NCBI GenBank assembly: GCA_035541995.1
Contig: DATKMG010000304.1
Span: 1-18,051, forward strand
Length of the DNA stretch: 18,051 nucleotides
Source of the DNA: DATKMG01 sp035541995
GTDB lineage: Bacteria; Acidobacteriota; Terriglobia; Versatilivoradales; Versatilivoraceae
Direction of reading: 5' to 3'
The notes under the pieces were generated by a model. That model did not search any database. It saw nothing but the letters and a program-made list of their open reading frames with translations, and was not told where the DNA came from. Shown here piece by piece: positions 1 to 7,895 of this stretch. Numbering within the stretch: the first letter of the stretch is position 1; each line of letters opens with the position of its first letter. Both the position numbers and the translations under genes were made by a program.

Positions 1-1433
1 GCGTGAAACTTTCTCAGCCCCAGTTCGAAGGTCAGACCAAGGGGAAACTCAACAGTGACATCAAGGGCCTGGTAGAGACCTTCATCAATGAAAGACTGTC
101 GGACAGTTTCGAAAAGAATCCTTCAGTGGCGCGGAAGATAATCTCCAAGGCCGTCGAAGCGGCCCGGGCTCGCGAGGCAGCTCGCAAGGCGCGGGATCTG
201 ACTCGCCGCAAGGGGGCTCTGGATTCTGCCTCGCTGCCGGGAAAGTTGGCAGACTGCCAGGAAAGGGATCCTGCCCGCTGCGAGATCTTCATCGTCGAGG
301 GAGACTCGGCAGGTGGGTCGGCCAAGCAGGGTCGCGACCGCCGATTCCAGGCGGTCTTGCCGCTGAAGGGAAAGATACTCAATGTCGAGAAAGCCCGTTA
401 TGACAAGATGCTGGGGCATGAGGAAATCCGCGCCATGATCACGGCACTGGGAACCGGCATCGGTAATGAGGACTTTGATGTTGCCAAACTGCGTTACAAC
501 AAGATCATCATCATGACCGATGCGGATGTTGACGGTTCTCACATTCGAACCCTACTGTTGACCTTCTTCTTTCGGCAAATGACCGAACTGATCGAACGAG
601 GGCATGTGTTCATCGCCCAGCCGCCCTTGTTCAAAATCAAGAAAGGCAGGAAGGAAGACTACATCAGGGACGAGAAGGGACTCACCCGAGAGCTAATGCG
701 GAGCGCCACGGAAGATATTGAGGTCAAAATCGGGAATGAAAGTCAGGTCTTACAAGCCCGGCAGTTGTCGTCCTTTCTTAACAGCCTGGTTGACTACAGG
801 AATTTTTTCGCCAAGCTGGAGAAACGGCTCAGAGATCGGAGGCTTGCACAGATCTTGATGGAAAGCGGGGTAGAGGCCAAATCGCATCTGGCCCAGAAGG
901 GAATGCTGGAAGCCGCGGCAGGGAAGGTGATGGACCTCGGCTACGAGACGGAAATTGTATTCGACGAAGAACACAGTCTCTACAATCTGGTCATCTCGGG
1001 GGGGCCGGAAAACGGGAATTATCGCCGCGTCTTCGACCTGAGCTTCATCTCCCTGGCGGAGTACAAGCGGGCCGTCTCGCTGGCTCATGCCTTGAAGGAG
1101 TATGACAAGCCCCCCTTCACAATCGAGCAGAAGAGCGAGACCAAGGGAGGAACCAGGAAAGAGTTGACCACTCGTGAAGAATTGCTGGACCACATCCTGG
1201 CCTCGGGCAAGAAAGAGTTCAGCATCCAGCGCTACAAGGGATTGGGTGAAATGAATCCCGGGCAATTGTGGGAAACCACGATGAATGCAGAGACCCGCAC
1301 GTTGTTGCAAGTGCGCATCGACGATGCGGTCGAGACCGACGAGATCTTCACGGTCCTGATGGGTGACGCTGTCGAACCACGCCGCAAGTTCATCGAGGAC
1401 AATGCTCTGGATGTAAAAAATCTCGACGTTTAA
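1..1433 (+). CDS. gyrB: DNA gyrase subunit B, 3' part (5' end outside window)
   Basis: GyrB supplies the ATPase and Toprim parts of the A2B2 gyrase that introduces negative supercoils. The window opens inside the gene; the first complete codon is at position 3, and the 476 visible residues start at the end of the transducer domain. The Toprim motifs are clear: the acidic EGDSAGGSAKQG at visible residues 99-110 and the metal-binding MTDADVDGSH at 171-180. The DNA-contacting QRYKGLGEMNPGQLWETT is near the C-terminus. About 377 residues follow EGDSAGG, against roughly 210 in the short Bacillus-type GyrB, so the protein carries the extra domain of about 165 residues found in E. coli-type GyrB (visible residues about 222-400). 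The stop codon lies 10 bp before gyrA, so the two subunits are probably co-transcribed. Confidence 0.97.
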   Translation, partial: VKLSQPQFEGQTKGKLNSDIKGLVETFINERLSDSFEKNPSVARKIISKAVEAARAREAARKARDLTRRKGALDSASLPGKLADCQERDPARCEIFIVEGDSAGGSAKQGRDRRFQAVLPLKGKILNVEKARYDKMLGHEEIRAMITALGTGIGNEDFDVAKLRYNKIIIMTDADVDGSHIRTLLLTFFFRQMTELIERGHVFIAQPPLFKIKKGRKEDYIRDEKGLTRELMRSATEDIEVKIGNESQVLQARQLSSFLNSLVDYRNFFAKLEKRLRDRRLAQILMESGVEAKSHLAQKGMLEAAAGKVMDLGYETEIVFDEEHSLYNLVISGGPENGNYRRVFDLSFISLAEYKRAVSLAHALKEYDKPPFTIEQKSETKGGTRKELTTREELLDHILASGKKEFSIQRYKGLGEMNPGQLWETTMNAETRTLLQVRIDDAVETDEIFTVLMGDAVEPRRKFIEDNALDVKNLDV

Positions 1434-1443
1434 CAGGAATCCC

Positions 1444-3912
1444 ATGGAAGGGCAGCTCTCTTTTAACCATACGCCGGTCAACATTGAAGACGAAATGCGG
1501 CGCTCTTACATTGACTACGCGATGAGCGTGATCATTGGGCGGGCGCTCCCGGATGTCAGAGATGGGCTGAAACCCGTACACCGACGCATTCTCTACGGAA
1601 TGAATGAAATGGGGCTGGCCCCCAACAAACCCTACCGGAAATGCGCGAAAATTGTGGGCGAAGTGATGGGCAACTTTCATCCCCACGGAGATGCAGCCAT
1701 CTATGACACGTTGGTTCGCATGGCGCAGAATTTTTCGATGCGCTATCCGCTGGTCGACGGGCAAGGGAACTTCGGATCTGTGGACGGTGACCCCCCTGCG
1801 GCGATGCGTTATACCGAAGCCAGGCTCTCCCGCATCGCCGTGGAGATGCTGGCGGACATTGAGAAGGAAACGATCGACTTTGTTCCGAATTACGACGAAA
1901 GCCAGCTTGAGCCGGCCTATCTGCCGGCCCAGATCCCTAACCTGTTGGTGAATGGCTCGGCAGGGATTGCGGTGGGTATGGCCACCAACATTCCCCCGCA
2001 CAACCTCAACGAGGTCATCAATGCGGTCATTCATTTCATCAACAACCCTGAGGCCACGACCGAAGACTTGGCGCGGCATATCCTCGGCCCAGACTTTCCC
2101 ACCGGCGGGTTTATTTACGGGCGCGCCGGTATCCAGCAAGCCTATGCCACGGGTCGGGGCTCGATAGTTCTTCGCGCCCGCGCTGCCATTGAAAAGCAGG
2201 CGCGCGGCGATAAGGAGATGATTGTCGTTACCGAGATCCCCTATCAGGTCAACAAGGCCAAACTGATTGAGCGGATCGCCGAGCTGGTTCAGGAAAAAAA
2301 GATAGAGGGGATCACAGACCTGCGCGATGAAAGCGATCGCGAAGGCATGCGCATCGTCCTGGAGCTGCGGCGCGACGAGCAGCCGGAGGTGATTCTAAAT
2401 AACCTCTATAAGCAAACGTCCATGCAAACCAGCTTTGGGGTCATCATGCTGGCTATCGTCAACGGGCAGCCGCGCATCCTCACCCTCTTAGAGACGGTTC
2501 GTCATTTTGTAGAGCACCGAATCGATGTGGTGCGGCGCCGCACGCAATTTGAACTGCGCAAGGCCGAAGAGAGGGCCCATATCCTGGAAGGCCTCACCAA
2601 AGCCCTGGATAAGATTGACGCCGTCATTAAACTCATTCGAGCCTCCAAATCTCCCCAGGAGGCGAGGGACGGGTTAACGAGGCAATTTGCTTTCTCCCTG
2701 GTCCAAGCCCAGGCCATTTTGGACATGCAGCTGCAAAGACTGACCAGCATGGAGCGCGAGAAGCTGCTGGAGGAATATCAAAACCTGATCAAACGGATTG
2801 CCGAGTTGAAGGAGATTTTGGTCAACGACAAGGTTTTGAAGGCACTGATTGTCAAGGAACTTAAAGAGATCCAGAAACAATACGGAGATGAGCGGCGAAC
2901 ACAAATCGTCGACGAACATGCTGAAATCAAGCTGGAGGACCTGATTACAGTAGAGGACGTGGCAGTCACGGTGACGCACAGCGGCTATGCCAAGCGTACT
3001 CCGGTCAACGTCTACCGCATGCAGCAACGCGGCGGTAAAGGACGAATCGGCATGCGCACCCGCGAAGAAGATTTCGTCGAACACCTGTTCGTGGCTTCTA
3101 CCCATAGCTACATCCTGATCTTCACCAATCTGGGAAAGGTCCATTGGCTGAAGGTTTACGAGATCCCGGACGTCGGGACCACGGGGAAGGGCAAAGCTAT
3201 TGTCAATCTGGTCAGCCTGGCTCCAGAAGAGAAGATGACCGCCGTCGTTCCAGTAACGGATTTCAGCGAGGAACGCTTCGTCCTGTTCGCCACCCGCAAA
3301 GGGGTGGTCAAGAAGACGCGGCTGGATGCTTTCAACAATCCGATGGCACGAGGCATCTTTGCGATTAGTCTGGACGAGGGGGACGAACTCATTGCGGCGG
3401 AGCTGACCACGGGCAAGAACCAGATTTTCCTGGGTACCCATCAAGGCAAATGTATTCGTTTTCACGAGGATGATGTGCGCGACATGGGCCGCCAGGCCAG
3501 AGGAGTTAGGGGAATCGAGCTGGCTGAACGGGATTACCTGGTCGGAATGACTATCAGCGGGGATGAAGGGCTCATTCTCTCTGTAACCGAGAACGGATAT
3601 GGAAAACGCACTCGGATCGGGGAGTATCGACTCCAGGCACGTAGCGGCAAAGGGATCATCAATGTCAAGACTACGGAGAAGAACGGGCCGGTGGTCGCGA
3701 TCATGAAGGTGGATGACGAATCCGAGGTCATGCTCATCACAGCCCAGGGAAAGGTCATCCGGCTTGAAGCCTCCGCCATCCGGGCAGCTGGCCGAAGCAC
3801 CCAAGGCGTAAAGCTGATCGACTTGGGGGAAGACGACCAAGTTGCCGCAGCTTCTTTGATTACCAGCCAGTCCGAGAAGTTCTTGGAGAATCAATCGCCG
3901 ACGGTTCATTAA
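1444..3912 (+). CDS. gyrA: DNA gyrase subunit A
   Basis: GyrA cuts and rejoins the DNA segment in type II topoisomerisation. The 822-residue length is normal. The winged-helix breakage domain holds the catalytic tyrosine at Tyr123 (AAMRYTEAR), and the quinolone-resistance region reads HPHGDAAIYDT at 79-89. The position equivalent to E. coli Ser83 is Ala84, while the Asp87 equivalent is retained as Asp88. The central part has the expected coiled-coil helices. The C-terminal beta-pinwheel carries a GyrA-box variant, QQRGGKG, which is the DNA-wrapping signature separating gyrase from topoisomerase IV. The ATG is preceded by AGGA five to six bases upstream. Adjacency to gyrB and the GyrA box make this gyrA rather than parC. 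Confidence 0.98.
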   Translation: MEGQLSFNHTPVNIEDEMRRSYIDYAMSVIIGRALPDVRDGLKPVHRRILYGMNEMGLAPNKPYRKCAKIVGEVMGNFHPHGDAAIYDTLVRMAQNFSMRYPLVDGQGNFGSVDGDPPAAMRYTEARLSRIAVEMLADIEKETIDFVPNYDESQLEPAYLPAQIPNLLVNGSAGIAVGMATNIPPHNLNEVINAVIHFINNPEATTEDLARHILGPDFPTGGFIYGRAGIQQAYATGRGSIVLRARAAIEKQARGDKEMIVVTEIPYQVNKAKLIERIAELVQEKKIEGITDLRDESDREGMRIVLELRRDEQPEVILNNLYKQTSMQTSFGVIMLAIVNGQPRILTLLETVRHFVEHRIDVVRRRTQFELRKAEERAHILEGLTKALDKIDAVIKLIRASKSPQEARDGLTRQFAFSLVQAQAILDMQLQRLTSMEREKLLEEYQNLIKRIAELKEILVNDKVLKALIVKELKEIQKQYGDERRTQIVDEHAEIKLEDLITVEDVAVTVTHSGYAKRTPVNVYRMQQRGGKGRIGMRTREEDFVEHLFVASTHSYILIFTNLGKVHWLKVYEIPDVGTTGKGKAIVNLVSLAPEEKMTAVVPVTDFSEERFVLFATRKGVVKKTRLDAFNNPMARGIFAISLDEGDELIAAELTTGKNQIFLGTHQGKCIRFHEDDVRDMGRQARGVRGIELAERDYLVGMTISGDEGLILSVTENGYGKRTRIGEYRLQARSGKGIINVKTTEKNGPVVAIMKVDDESEVMLITAQGKVIRLEASAIRAAGRSTQGVKLIDLGEDDQVAAASLITSQSEKFLENQSPTVH
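1681..1712 (+). other. gyrA: Quinolone-resistance-determining segment of gyrA with Ala at the Ser83 position
   Basis: These codons encode Pro80-Tyr87 and beyond of GyrA. The codon GCA at 1693-1695 gives Ala84, which aligns with E. coli Ser83. The codon for Asp88, the other water-metal-ion bridge residue, is intact. Loss of the serine hydroxyl is known in other bacteria to lower intrinsic quinolone sensitivity; the effect here is inferred. Confidence 0.85.
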
Positions 3913-3987
3913 AGCTCCAGGGCTCCTGCGGGTTAGCTCTTAGATTATCGATCTTCTCGTAATTTTGCCGCGGGTGGGGGATGACTC

Positions 3988-4188
3988 ATGCTCAAATTCC
4001 TGCTTTGGTGTATTCTGCTCGTGCTGTGCTGGCCATTGGCGTTGCTGGCGTTGATCCTGTATCCATTCGTGTGGCTTCTCCTGTTACCGTTTCGGCTACT
4101 CGGCATCGCTACCACAGGGGTGTTTGAACTATTACGAGCCCTGATCTTGCTTCCGGCCCGGCTTTTGGGAGGCAGGCCCAGCACGTGA
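3988..4188 (+). CDS. Small hydrophobic membrane peptide of unknown function
   Basis: A 66-residue peptide that I cannot assign to a named family. Residues 3-35 are almost entirely Leu, Ile, Val, Trp, Phe and Ala, enough for one long or two short membrane-spanning helices with a proline break near residue 16. A second hydrophobic, partly amphipathic stretch (about 37-60) is punctuated by Arg and ends in a basic, Gly/Pro-containing tail. The ATG has a GGGGG purine run seven bases upstream. The gene begins 75 bp after gyrA on the same strand with no clear terminator between, so it may be read from the gyrase transcript. Coding status is supported by the consistent membrane-protein composition and the ribosome-binding site, not by recognised homology. 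Confidence 0.6.
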   Translation: MLKFLLWCILLVLCWPLALLALILYPFVWLLLLPFRLLGIATTGVFELLRALILLPARLLGGRPST

Positions 4189-4285
4189 TAGCATCAGCAC
4201 GAGGCAGGAGGAAGCCCAGCATTCATTGACCCGAAGGGCCTGGCAGTGAAGCAAGAACCCGGCCCGGCAACCGAGGTTGCGATTT

Positions 4286-5173
4286 ATGATTCCTACCCTG
4301 TTTTCTGTCAGTTATGCCGGCCTCTGGGGCCAACATTCGCTCGGTGTGTTGAGTTGCATTGCCAGAGCTGCCGATCTCGGTTACTCAGCTGTGGAACTCA
4401 TGGGGAAGCGGCCGCACTTGTCAACGCTGGATTGGAGCGAGAGTGACTTGCGGAGGATTAAAGAATGTGCCGCCGAGCATCGCATCGAGATTGCGACACT
4501 CGCGGGCTATACGGATTTCACAGGAGGGAAGAGTTCCCAAGAAGTTCCTTTTGGAGAGATACAGGTAGCGTATGTCCGCGAGTTGGCACGCATGGCTCAG
4601 TGTCTAGGTGCCAGGGTTGTTCGAGTCTTTACCGGTTATACAACTGAGGAAGCGAGTTACTTGGACGATTGGACCCGGTGTGTCAAATACATCCGGGAAT
4701 GCTCGGCCGTTGCTGCCGATTTCGGGATCATACTAGGGCTCCAGAATCATCACGATATCGGGATCGCTTCAAGTACATTTGCTGAGTTTCTCGACGACGT
4801 GAACCATCCCAATTGTCGGGCCATGTACGATCCGTGGTCACCAGCCCTCATGGGGGAAGACCTTTACCTCGGCGCGAGATCCTTGGCCCCGCGGATGGTT
4901 CAGACCACACTCGCCGATTACATCCGGCTCAAGCGGTTCGCCTACATACCGGGGCTGGTCAATTATCGACCCTTAACCGAAATGGTTCGCGCAGTGCCCT
5001 TGGGCGAAGGTTTCATTGACCTGAAGAGGTTTTTCGCAGGGCTCAAAGACGGGGGATTTGACGGGTATGTTGCTTATGAAATGTGCTCCCCCCTGCGTGG
5101 GGGGGGCAGCGAAGCTAACTTGGATGCCACGGCTGGAGCTAGTTTGAACAAGATCAAGGAGCTGATTATTTAG
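4286..5173 (+). CDS. Xylose-isomerase-like TIM-barrel protein (sugar phosphate isomerase/epimerase family)
   Basis: A 295-residue protein of the AP-endonuclease-2/xylose-isomerase-like TIM-barrel family, whose members isomerise or epimerise sugars with a divalent metal. Visible family landmarks are ADLGYSAVEL (30-38), the beta-strand motif LGLQNHHD (150-157), MYDPW (180-184), a GEGFIDLKRF stretch (240-249) and GYVAYEM (260-266). Asp182 and Glu265 fit two metal ligands. The positions normally Glu and His appear to be Gln153 and Gln206, so the metal site may be altered or the subfamily may differ. I chose ATG 4286 because GAGG lies nine bases before it; an in-frame TTG nine bases upstream directly abuts that site. 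The stop overlaps the stop of the convergent GMC oxidoreductase. The substrate cannot be named. Confidence 0.88.
   Translation: MIPTLFSVSYAGLWGQHSLGVLSCIARAADLGYSAVELMGKRPHLSTLDWSESDLRRIKECAAEHRIEIATLAGYTDFTGGKSSQEVPFGEIQVAYVRELARMAQCLGARVVRVFTGYTTEEASYLDDWTRCVKYIRECSAVAADFGIILGLQNHHDIGIASSTFAEFLDDVNHPNCRAMYDPWSPALMGEDLYLGARSLAPRMVQTTLADYIRLKRFAYIPGLVNYRPLTEMVRAVPLGEGFIDLKRFFAGLKDGGFDGYVAYEMCSPLRGGGSEANLDATAGASLNKIKELII
5088..5106 (+). repeat. C6/G8 inverted homopolymer tract inside the TIM-barrel gene
   Basis: Six C residues (5088-5093), a five-base spacer and eight G residues (5099-5106) form a potential GC-only hairpin in codons for SPLRGGG near the protein's C-terminus. The frame is intact as given. 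A G8 run is a plausible slippage site, and a one-base change would replace roughly the last 25 residues. Confidence 0.6.
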
Positions 5174-6825
5174 GAGTGAAATCGGGTCCCCGTCCATTCG
5201 TGCCGTATGTAATTGGAGACCCAGTAGCCCAACGCCATAATAGTCAAAACGGGATTAAAGCCTCCGTTGGTTACGTGCAGGCTTCCATCTGCAATGAAGA
5301 CATTATCGATGTCGTGAACCTGGCCATAGCGATTGGTGACAGAAGTTTTCGGGTCGTTCCCCATCCGGCATGTGCCCGCCTGATGCGGACCTCCTCCCAA
5401 GCCGGGCCCGGGAATCATCAGCCAGGTTTGAATTGCCCCAGCCTCGGTTAGCCAGGCCTCTGCCTTAGAGGCCAGGTATCGACAGACCTCAATCGTATGT
5501 GGGTGACGATGACCTGAGAGCCGCGCCACTGGAATCCCCCAGTAGTCCTTCACCCCGGGGTCCACTTCGACCCGGGACTCATACACAGGCATCTCCTGCA
5601 CAGGGCCATGAATTCCGATATGCCGCTTGAAGTAGTCACGTTGGAATGCCTTGTGGGCGCAACCCCAGGTAGCGCTCCCGGGAGGGCGTTTTTGTGTGAA
5701 GGCGTAAGGATGACTGATGAACTGATTGCAGAGCATCCCGCCACCCTTAAGTCCAGGATTGCCATGATTAAAATCGGAAATCGCAATGGATGCTCCTGGC
5801 CCCACATCATCGTACACCTCTTCAGCAAAAAGACCACAAGCTCCGGTATAAGCATGATCCTGAAGGTTCCGCCCTACCCAGTCGAACCGATTGCCGGCAC
5901 CGTATGGAAAGAGTCGGGAACGAGAGTTCAGAAGGAGTCGAGCCGTTTCGGTGGCTGAGCAGGAGAGCACAACCAGGTCCGCACTTTGAAACCGTTCTCG
6001 ACGGTTTTGATCGAAGTAGTGGATACCTTTGGCCCGCCCGCGCTCGTCGAGCCCCAACTGGCTGGCCACACACTGGATGCGCAACTCACAGTTGCCGGTG
6101 CCCAATGCCCTAGGGATCACCGTGTTGTGTGTCCCGTTCTTGGCGTTGACTTCGCAGGCGTACCCGCTACAGTAGCGGCAGCGGATACAGGCAGACCGAC
6201 CCCCGAAAGGGACGGTGTTGCGGAGCATGGGAATATGAAAAGGATGGAGTCCCAGAACCCTGGCCGCTGGCTCCAGCCTGCGGGCGGCCAGCGTGTATGG
6301 ATGAGGCGGCATGGGGTAACGTTTCCGACGTCCCGCTTCAAATGGATTTTCACTGTCGTTTCCACTGACACCAATTTCCCATTCGGCTTTTTCGTAGAAA
6401 GGTTCCAGGTCATCATAGGAAATAGGCCAGTCATCGAGGGTAGAGCCCTCGAGAGATCCATAGACCGAGCGCATACGGAAATCTTGACGCAAGAACCGCC
6501 ACGCCATAGCCCCATAGCTGGCGGTGCCCGAGCCAACGCAGGCTGCTATATTCCCATAGCCACTCTCGACAGGCGTCACCACGCGCCGCCCGCCAGTCGT
6601 GTCCTGAATCACTCGACGATATCGATCATCGTCAGGCCCAAAGGCGTTGCACAGCGTGCCATAGGTTTGGGCACTCAATTCATCGTGGTCGTGCGTTTCG
6701 AAACTCGGCCAAGTCCCGCGTTCCAGCAGCACCACTGTGAGACCGGCCTCGCTCAGTTCTTTCGCAACAATGCCACCACCAGCCCCTGCGCCTGCGATCA
6801 CTGCATTGACGTGACGGTTAACCAT
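5170..6825 (-). CDS. GMC-family FAD-dependent oxidoreductase with a four-cysteine cluster
   Basis: A 551-residue glucose-methanol-choline family oxidoreductase, a flavoenzyme oxidising alcohol groups of sugars or polyols. The N-terminal Rossmann ADP-binding motif is AGAGAGGGIV (11-20) followed by LLERG. A second FAD-contact stretch is VGSGTASYGAMAWR (97-110). The C-terminal GMC domain contains the active-site His481 (GGPHQAGTCRMG) and GGFNPVLTIMALGYWV, with Asn524 as the expected partner. Residues 213-224 form CIRCRYCSGYAC, a C-x2-C-x2-C-x4-C pattern suggesting an Fe-S or other metal site. The overall pattern is closest to the gluconate 2-dehydrogenase large-subunit/fructose dehydrogenase branch. 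No signal peptide is visible, and I find no small subunit or cytochrome subunit next to it. The ATG at 6825 has only a weak upstream GGTGAG. Substrate and electron acceptor are unknown. Confidence 0.92.
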   Translation of the reverse strand: MVNRHVNAVIAGAGAGGGIVAKELSEAGLTVVLLERGTWPSFETHDHDELSAQTYGTLCNAFGPDDDRYRRVIQDTTGGRRVVTPVESGYGNIAACVGSGTASYGAMAWRFLRQDFRMRSVYGSLEGSTLDDWPISYDDLEPFYEKAEWEIGVSGNDSENPFEAGRRKRYPMPPHPYTLAARRLEPAARVLGLHPFHIPMLRNTVPFGGRSACIRCRYCSGYACEVNAKNGTHNTVIPRALGTGNCELRIQCVASQLGLDERGRAKGIHYFDQNRRERFQSADLVVLSCSATETARLLLNSRSRLFPYGAGNRFDWVGRNLQDHAYTGACGLFAEEVYDDVGPGASIAISDFNHGNPGLKGGGMLCNQFISHPYAFTQKRPPGSATWGCAHKAFQRDYFKRHIGIHGPVQEMPVYESRVEVDPGVKDYWGIPVARLSGHRHPHTIEVCRYLASKAEAWLTEAGAIQTWLMIPGPGLGGGPHQAGTCRMGNDPKTSVTNRYGQVHDIDNVFIADGSLHVTNGGFNPVLTIMALGYWVSNYIRHEWTGTRFHS

Positions 6826-6856
6826 AGCTCAGACGCTCACCCATTCCACCACGGCC

Positions 6857-6862
6857 ATTATA
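6857..6862 (-). promoter_or_regulatory. Possible -10 box for the GMC oxidoreductase gene
   Basis: A perfect TATAAT on the minus strand ends 32 bases before the oxidoreductase start. I find no convincing -35 at 16-18 bases. The hexamer lies inside the palindrome ATTATAAT, so direction is uncertain. The rest of the 6826-7076 gap shows no other feature I can support. Confidence 0.3.
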
Positions 6863-7076
6863 ATCCATTCAGCCAGCTGAGGCTCCATCTTCAACGGGTC
6901 TGATGAGTTCTAGGCGCGCCAAAGGGTTCATGTGGTAAGTCCTGCGGGATGGGTTGATATTAGGGAGCAATGGCCCGAAGCTTGATGATGCAGGGCGGCA
7001 TAAGGGTTCTTGTGAATCCTGCCGATTCATCTCCAAGGGACGCTTTGGAACCCCCTCTTCTGGACGGGATCTTCGA

Positions 7077-7778
7077 ATGTCGCAAGCGGCACACGCCAAA
7101 ATCCTGGTTGTCGACGACGATGCCAGTTATGCGGGATTGCTGGTGGACTGCTTTACCGGTCTCGGGTTCCAGGTTGTGTATGCCCGTTCTGGCGAGGAAG
7201 CCCTTCAATTGGCAGCCGACCTTAAACCGGACATTGTCTTACTGGATATCATCATGCCGGAGATGGACGGGTTCAAGGTCTGCCAAAAGATCCGGGAGTT
7301 GCCGGAGGGTACAAACACCATCGTAATCATGCTGACCTCCAAAGGCGAGGTGGAAGACAAGATCAAAGGAATCGACATCGGGGCCAACGACTACCTGGTG
7401 AAACCGTCAGGCTTGTCGGAATTGTTCGAAGTCGTGGCACGGGTGAACCGGTTTCTAGACACCAAGAGTCGCTATCTGCGGAAGATGGAGGACGAGAAGT
7501 TCTTGACACTGCGGGGGGCCGCCAACACCGTGTGTCATGAGATCAATAATCCTCTTACTACGATTGTCGGAGCAGCCAGGCTTATTTCCAAGACCTTGGA
7601 CCAGCATGGCCACAATCAGGATGAGGAACTGAAGAAGGAAGCAGAATCGATTCTTCAAGCCTGCCATCGAATCCAGAGTATCACTCACCAGTTGGCTCGG
7701 GCCATCCGCGTAGTGACGACTGAACCTGTCCCGGGCATCAAGATGATTGACCTGAACGCATCCTCAAAGCAGGACTAA
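7077..7778 (+). CDS. Receiver domain fused to a histidine-kinase dimerisation (DHp) domain, no ATPase domain
   Basis: A 233-residue signalling protein. Residues 1-125 form a complete CheY-like receiver: acidic pocket Asp13-Asp15, phospho-acceptor Asp57 (VLLDIIMP), Thr87 (IMLTS) and Lys109 (YLVKP). A linker leads to residues of about 140-212 that look like a HisKA dimerisation/phosphoacceptor hairpin, with H-box CHEINNPLTTIVG placing the candidate phospho-histidine at His154. The protein stops about 20 residues after this hairpin, and the following 117 bases contain no N, G1, F or G2 boxes, so no catalytic ATPase domain exists. It may act as a phosphotransfer relay or be phosphorylated in trans. 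The ATG start gives the usual receiver N-terminus; upstream TTG codons would add about 41 uncharacteristic residues. It stands alone, convergent with the aminotransferase, and no partner kinase is in view. Confidence 0.88.
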   Translation: MSQAAHAKILVVDDDASYAGLLVDCFTGLGFQVVYARSGEEALQLAADLKPDIVLLDIIMPEMDGFKVCQKIRELPEGTNTIVIMLTSKGEVEDKIKGIDIGANDYLVKPSGLSELFEVVARVNRFLDTKSRYLRKMEDEKFLTLRGAANTVCHEINNPLTTIVGAARLISKTLDQHGHNQDEELKKEAESILQACHRIQSITHQLARAIRVVTTEPVPGIKMIDLNASSKQD

Positions 7779-7895
7779 CCGTGTTGATAATCGAGGGTCG
7801 AAGATAAAGTCGGGCTCCGACCAATGTCCAACAGAGATCAGGACTCGGGATTGAACCTGTTAAACTATCGGCCTGCCTGCAGGGTTGGCTGCCGT

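Noticed and set aside
2674..3909. A 411-codon open frame antisense to gyrA, plus others antisense to gyrB and gyrA (750-1484, 1390-2139).
   Set aside because: They lie wholly or almost wholly opposite strongly conserved gyrase coding sequence, have no family motifs and no ribosome-binding sites; they are by-products of codon bias on the sense strand.
4236..4265. Inverted repeat GGGCC...GGCCC upstream of the TIM-barrel gene.
   Set aside because: Five-base arms with a 20-base spacer in GC-rich DNA are expected by chance; no riboswitch-like structure was evident.
5986..6903. A 305-codon open frame antisense to the GMC oxidoreductase.
   Set aside because: The minus-strand frame carries the FAD and GMC motifs; the plus-strand frame shows no recognisable domain.
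7809..7821. Hairpin GTCGG-GCT-CCGAC in the convergent gap after the receiver-DHp gene.
   Set aside because: The stem is only five pairs and no T-run follows on either strand, so I do not call it a terminator.
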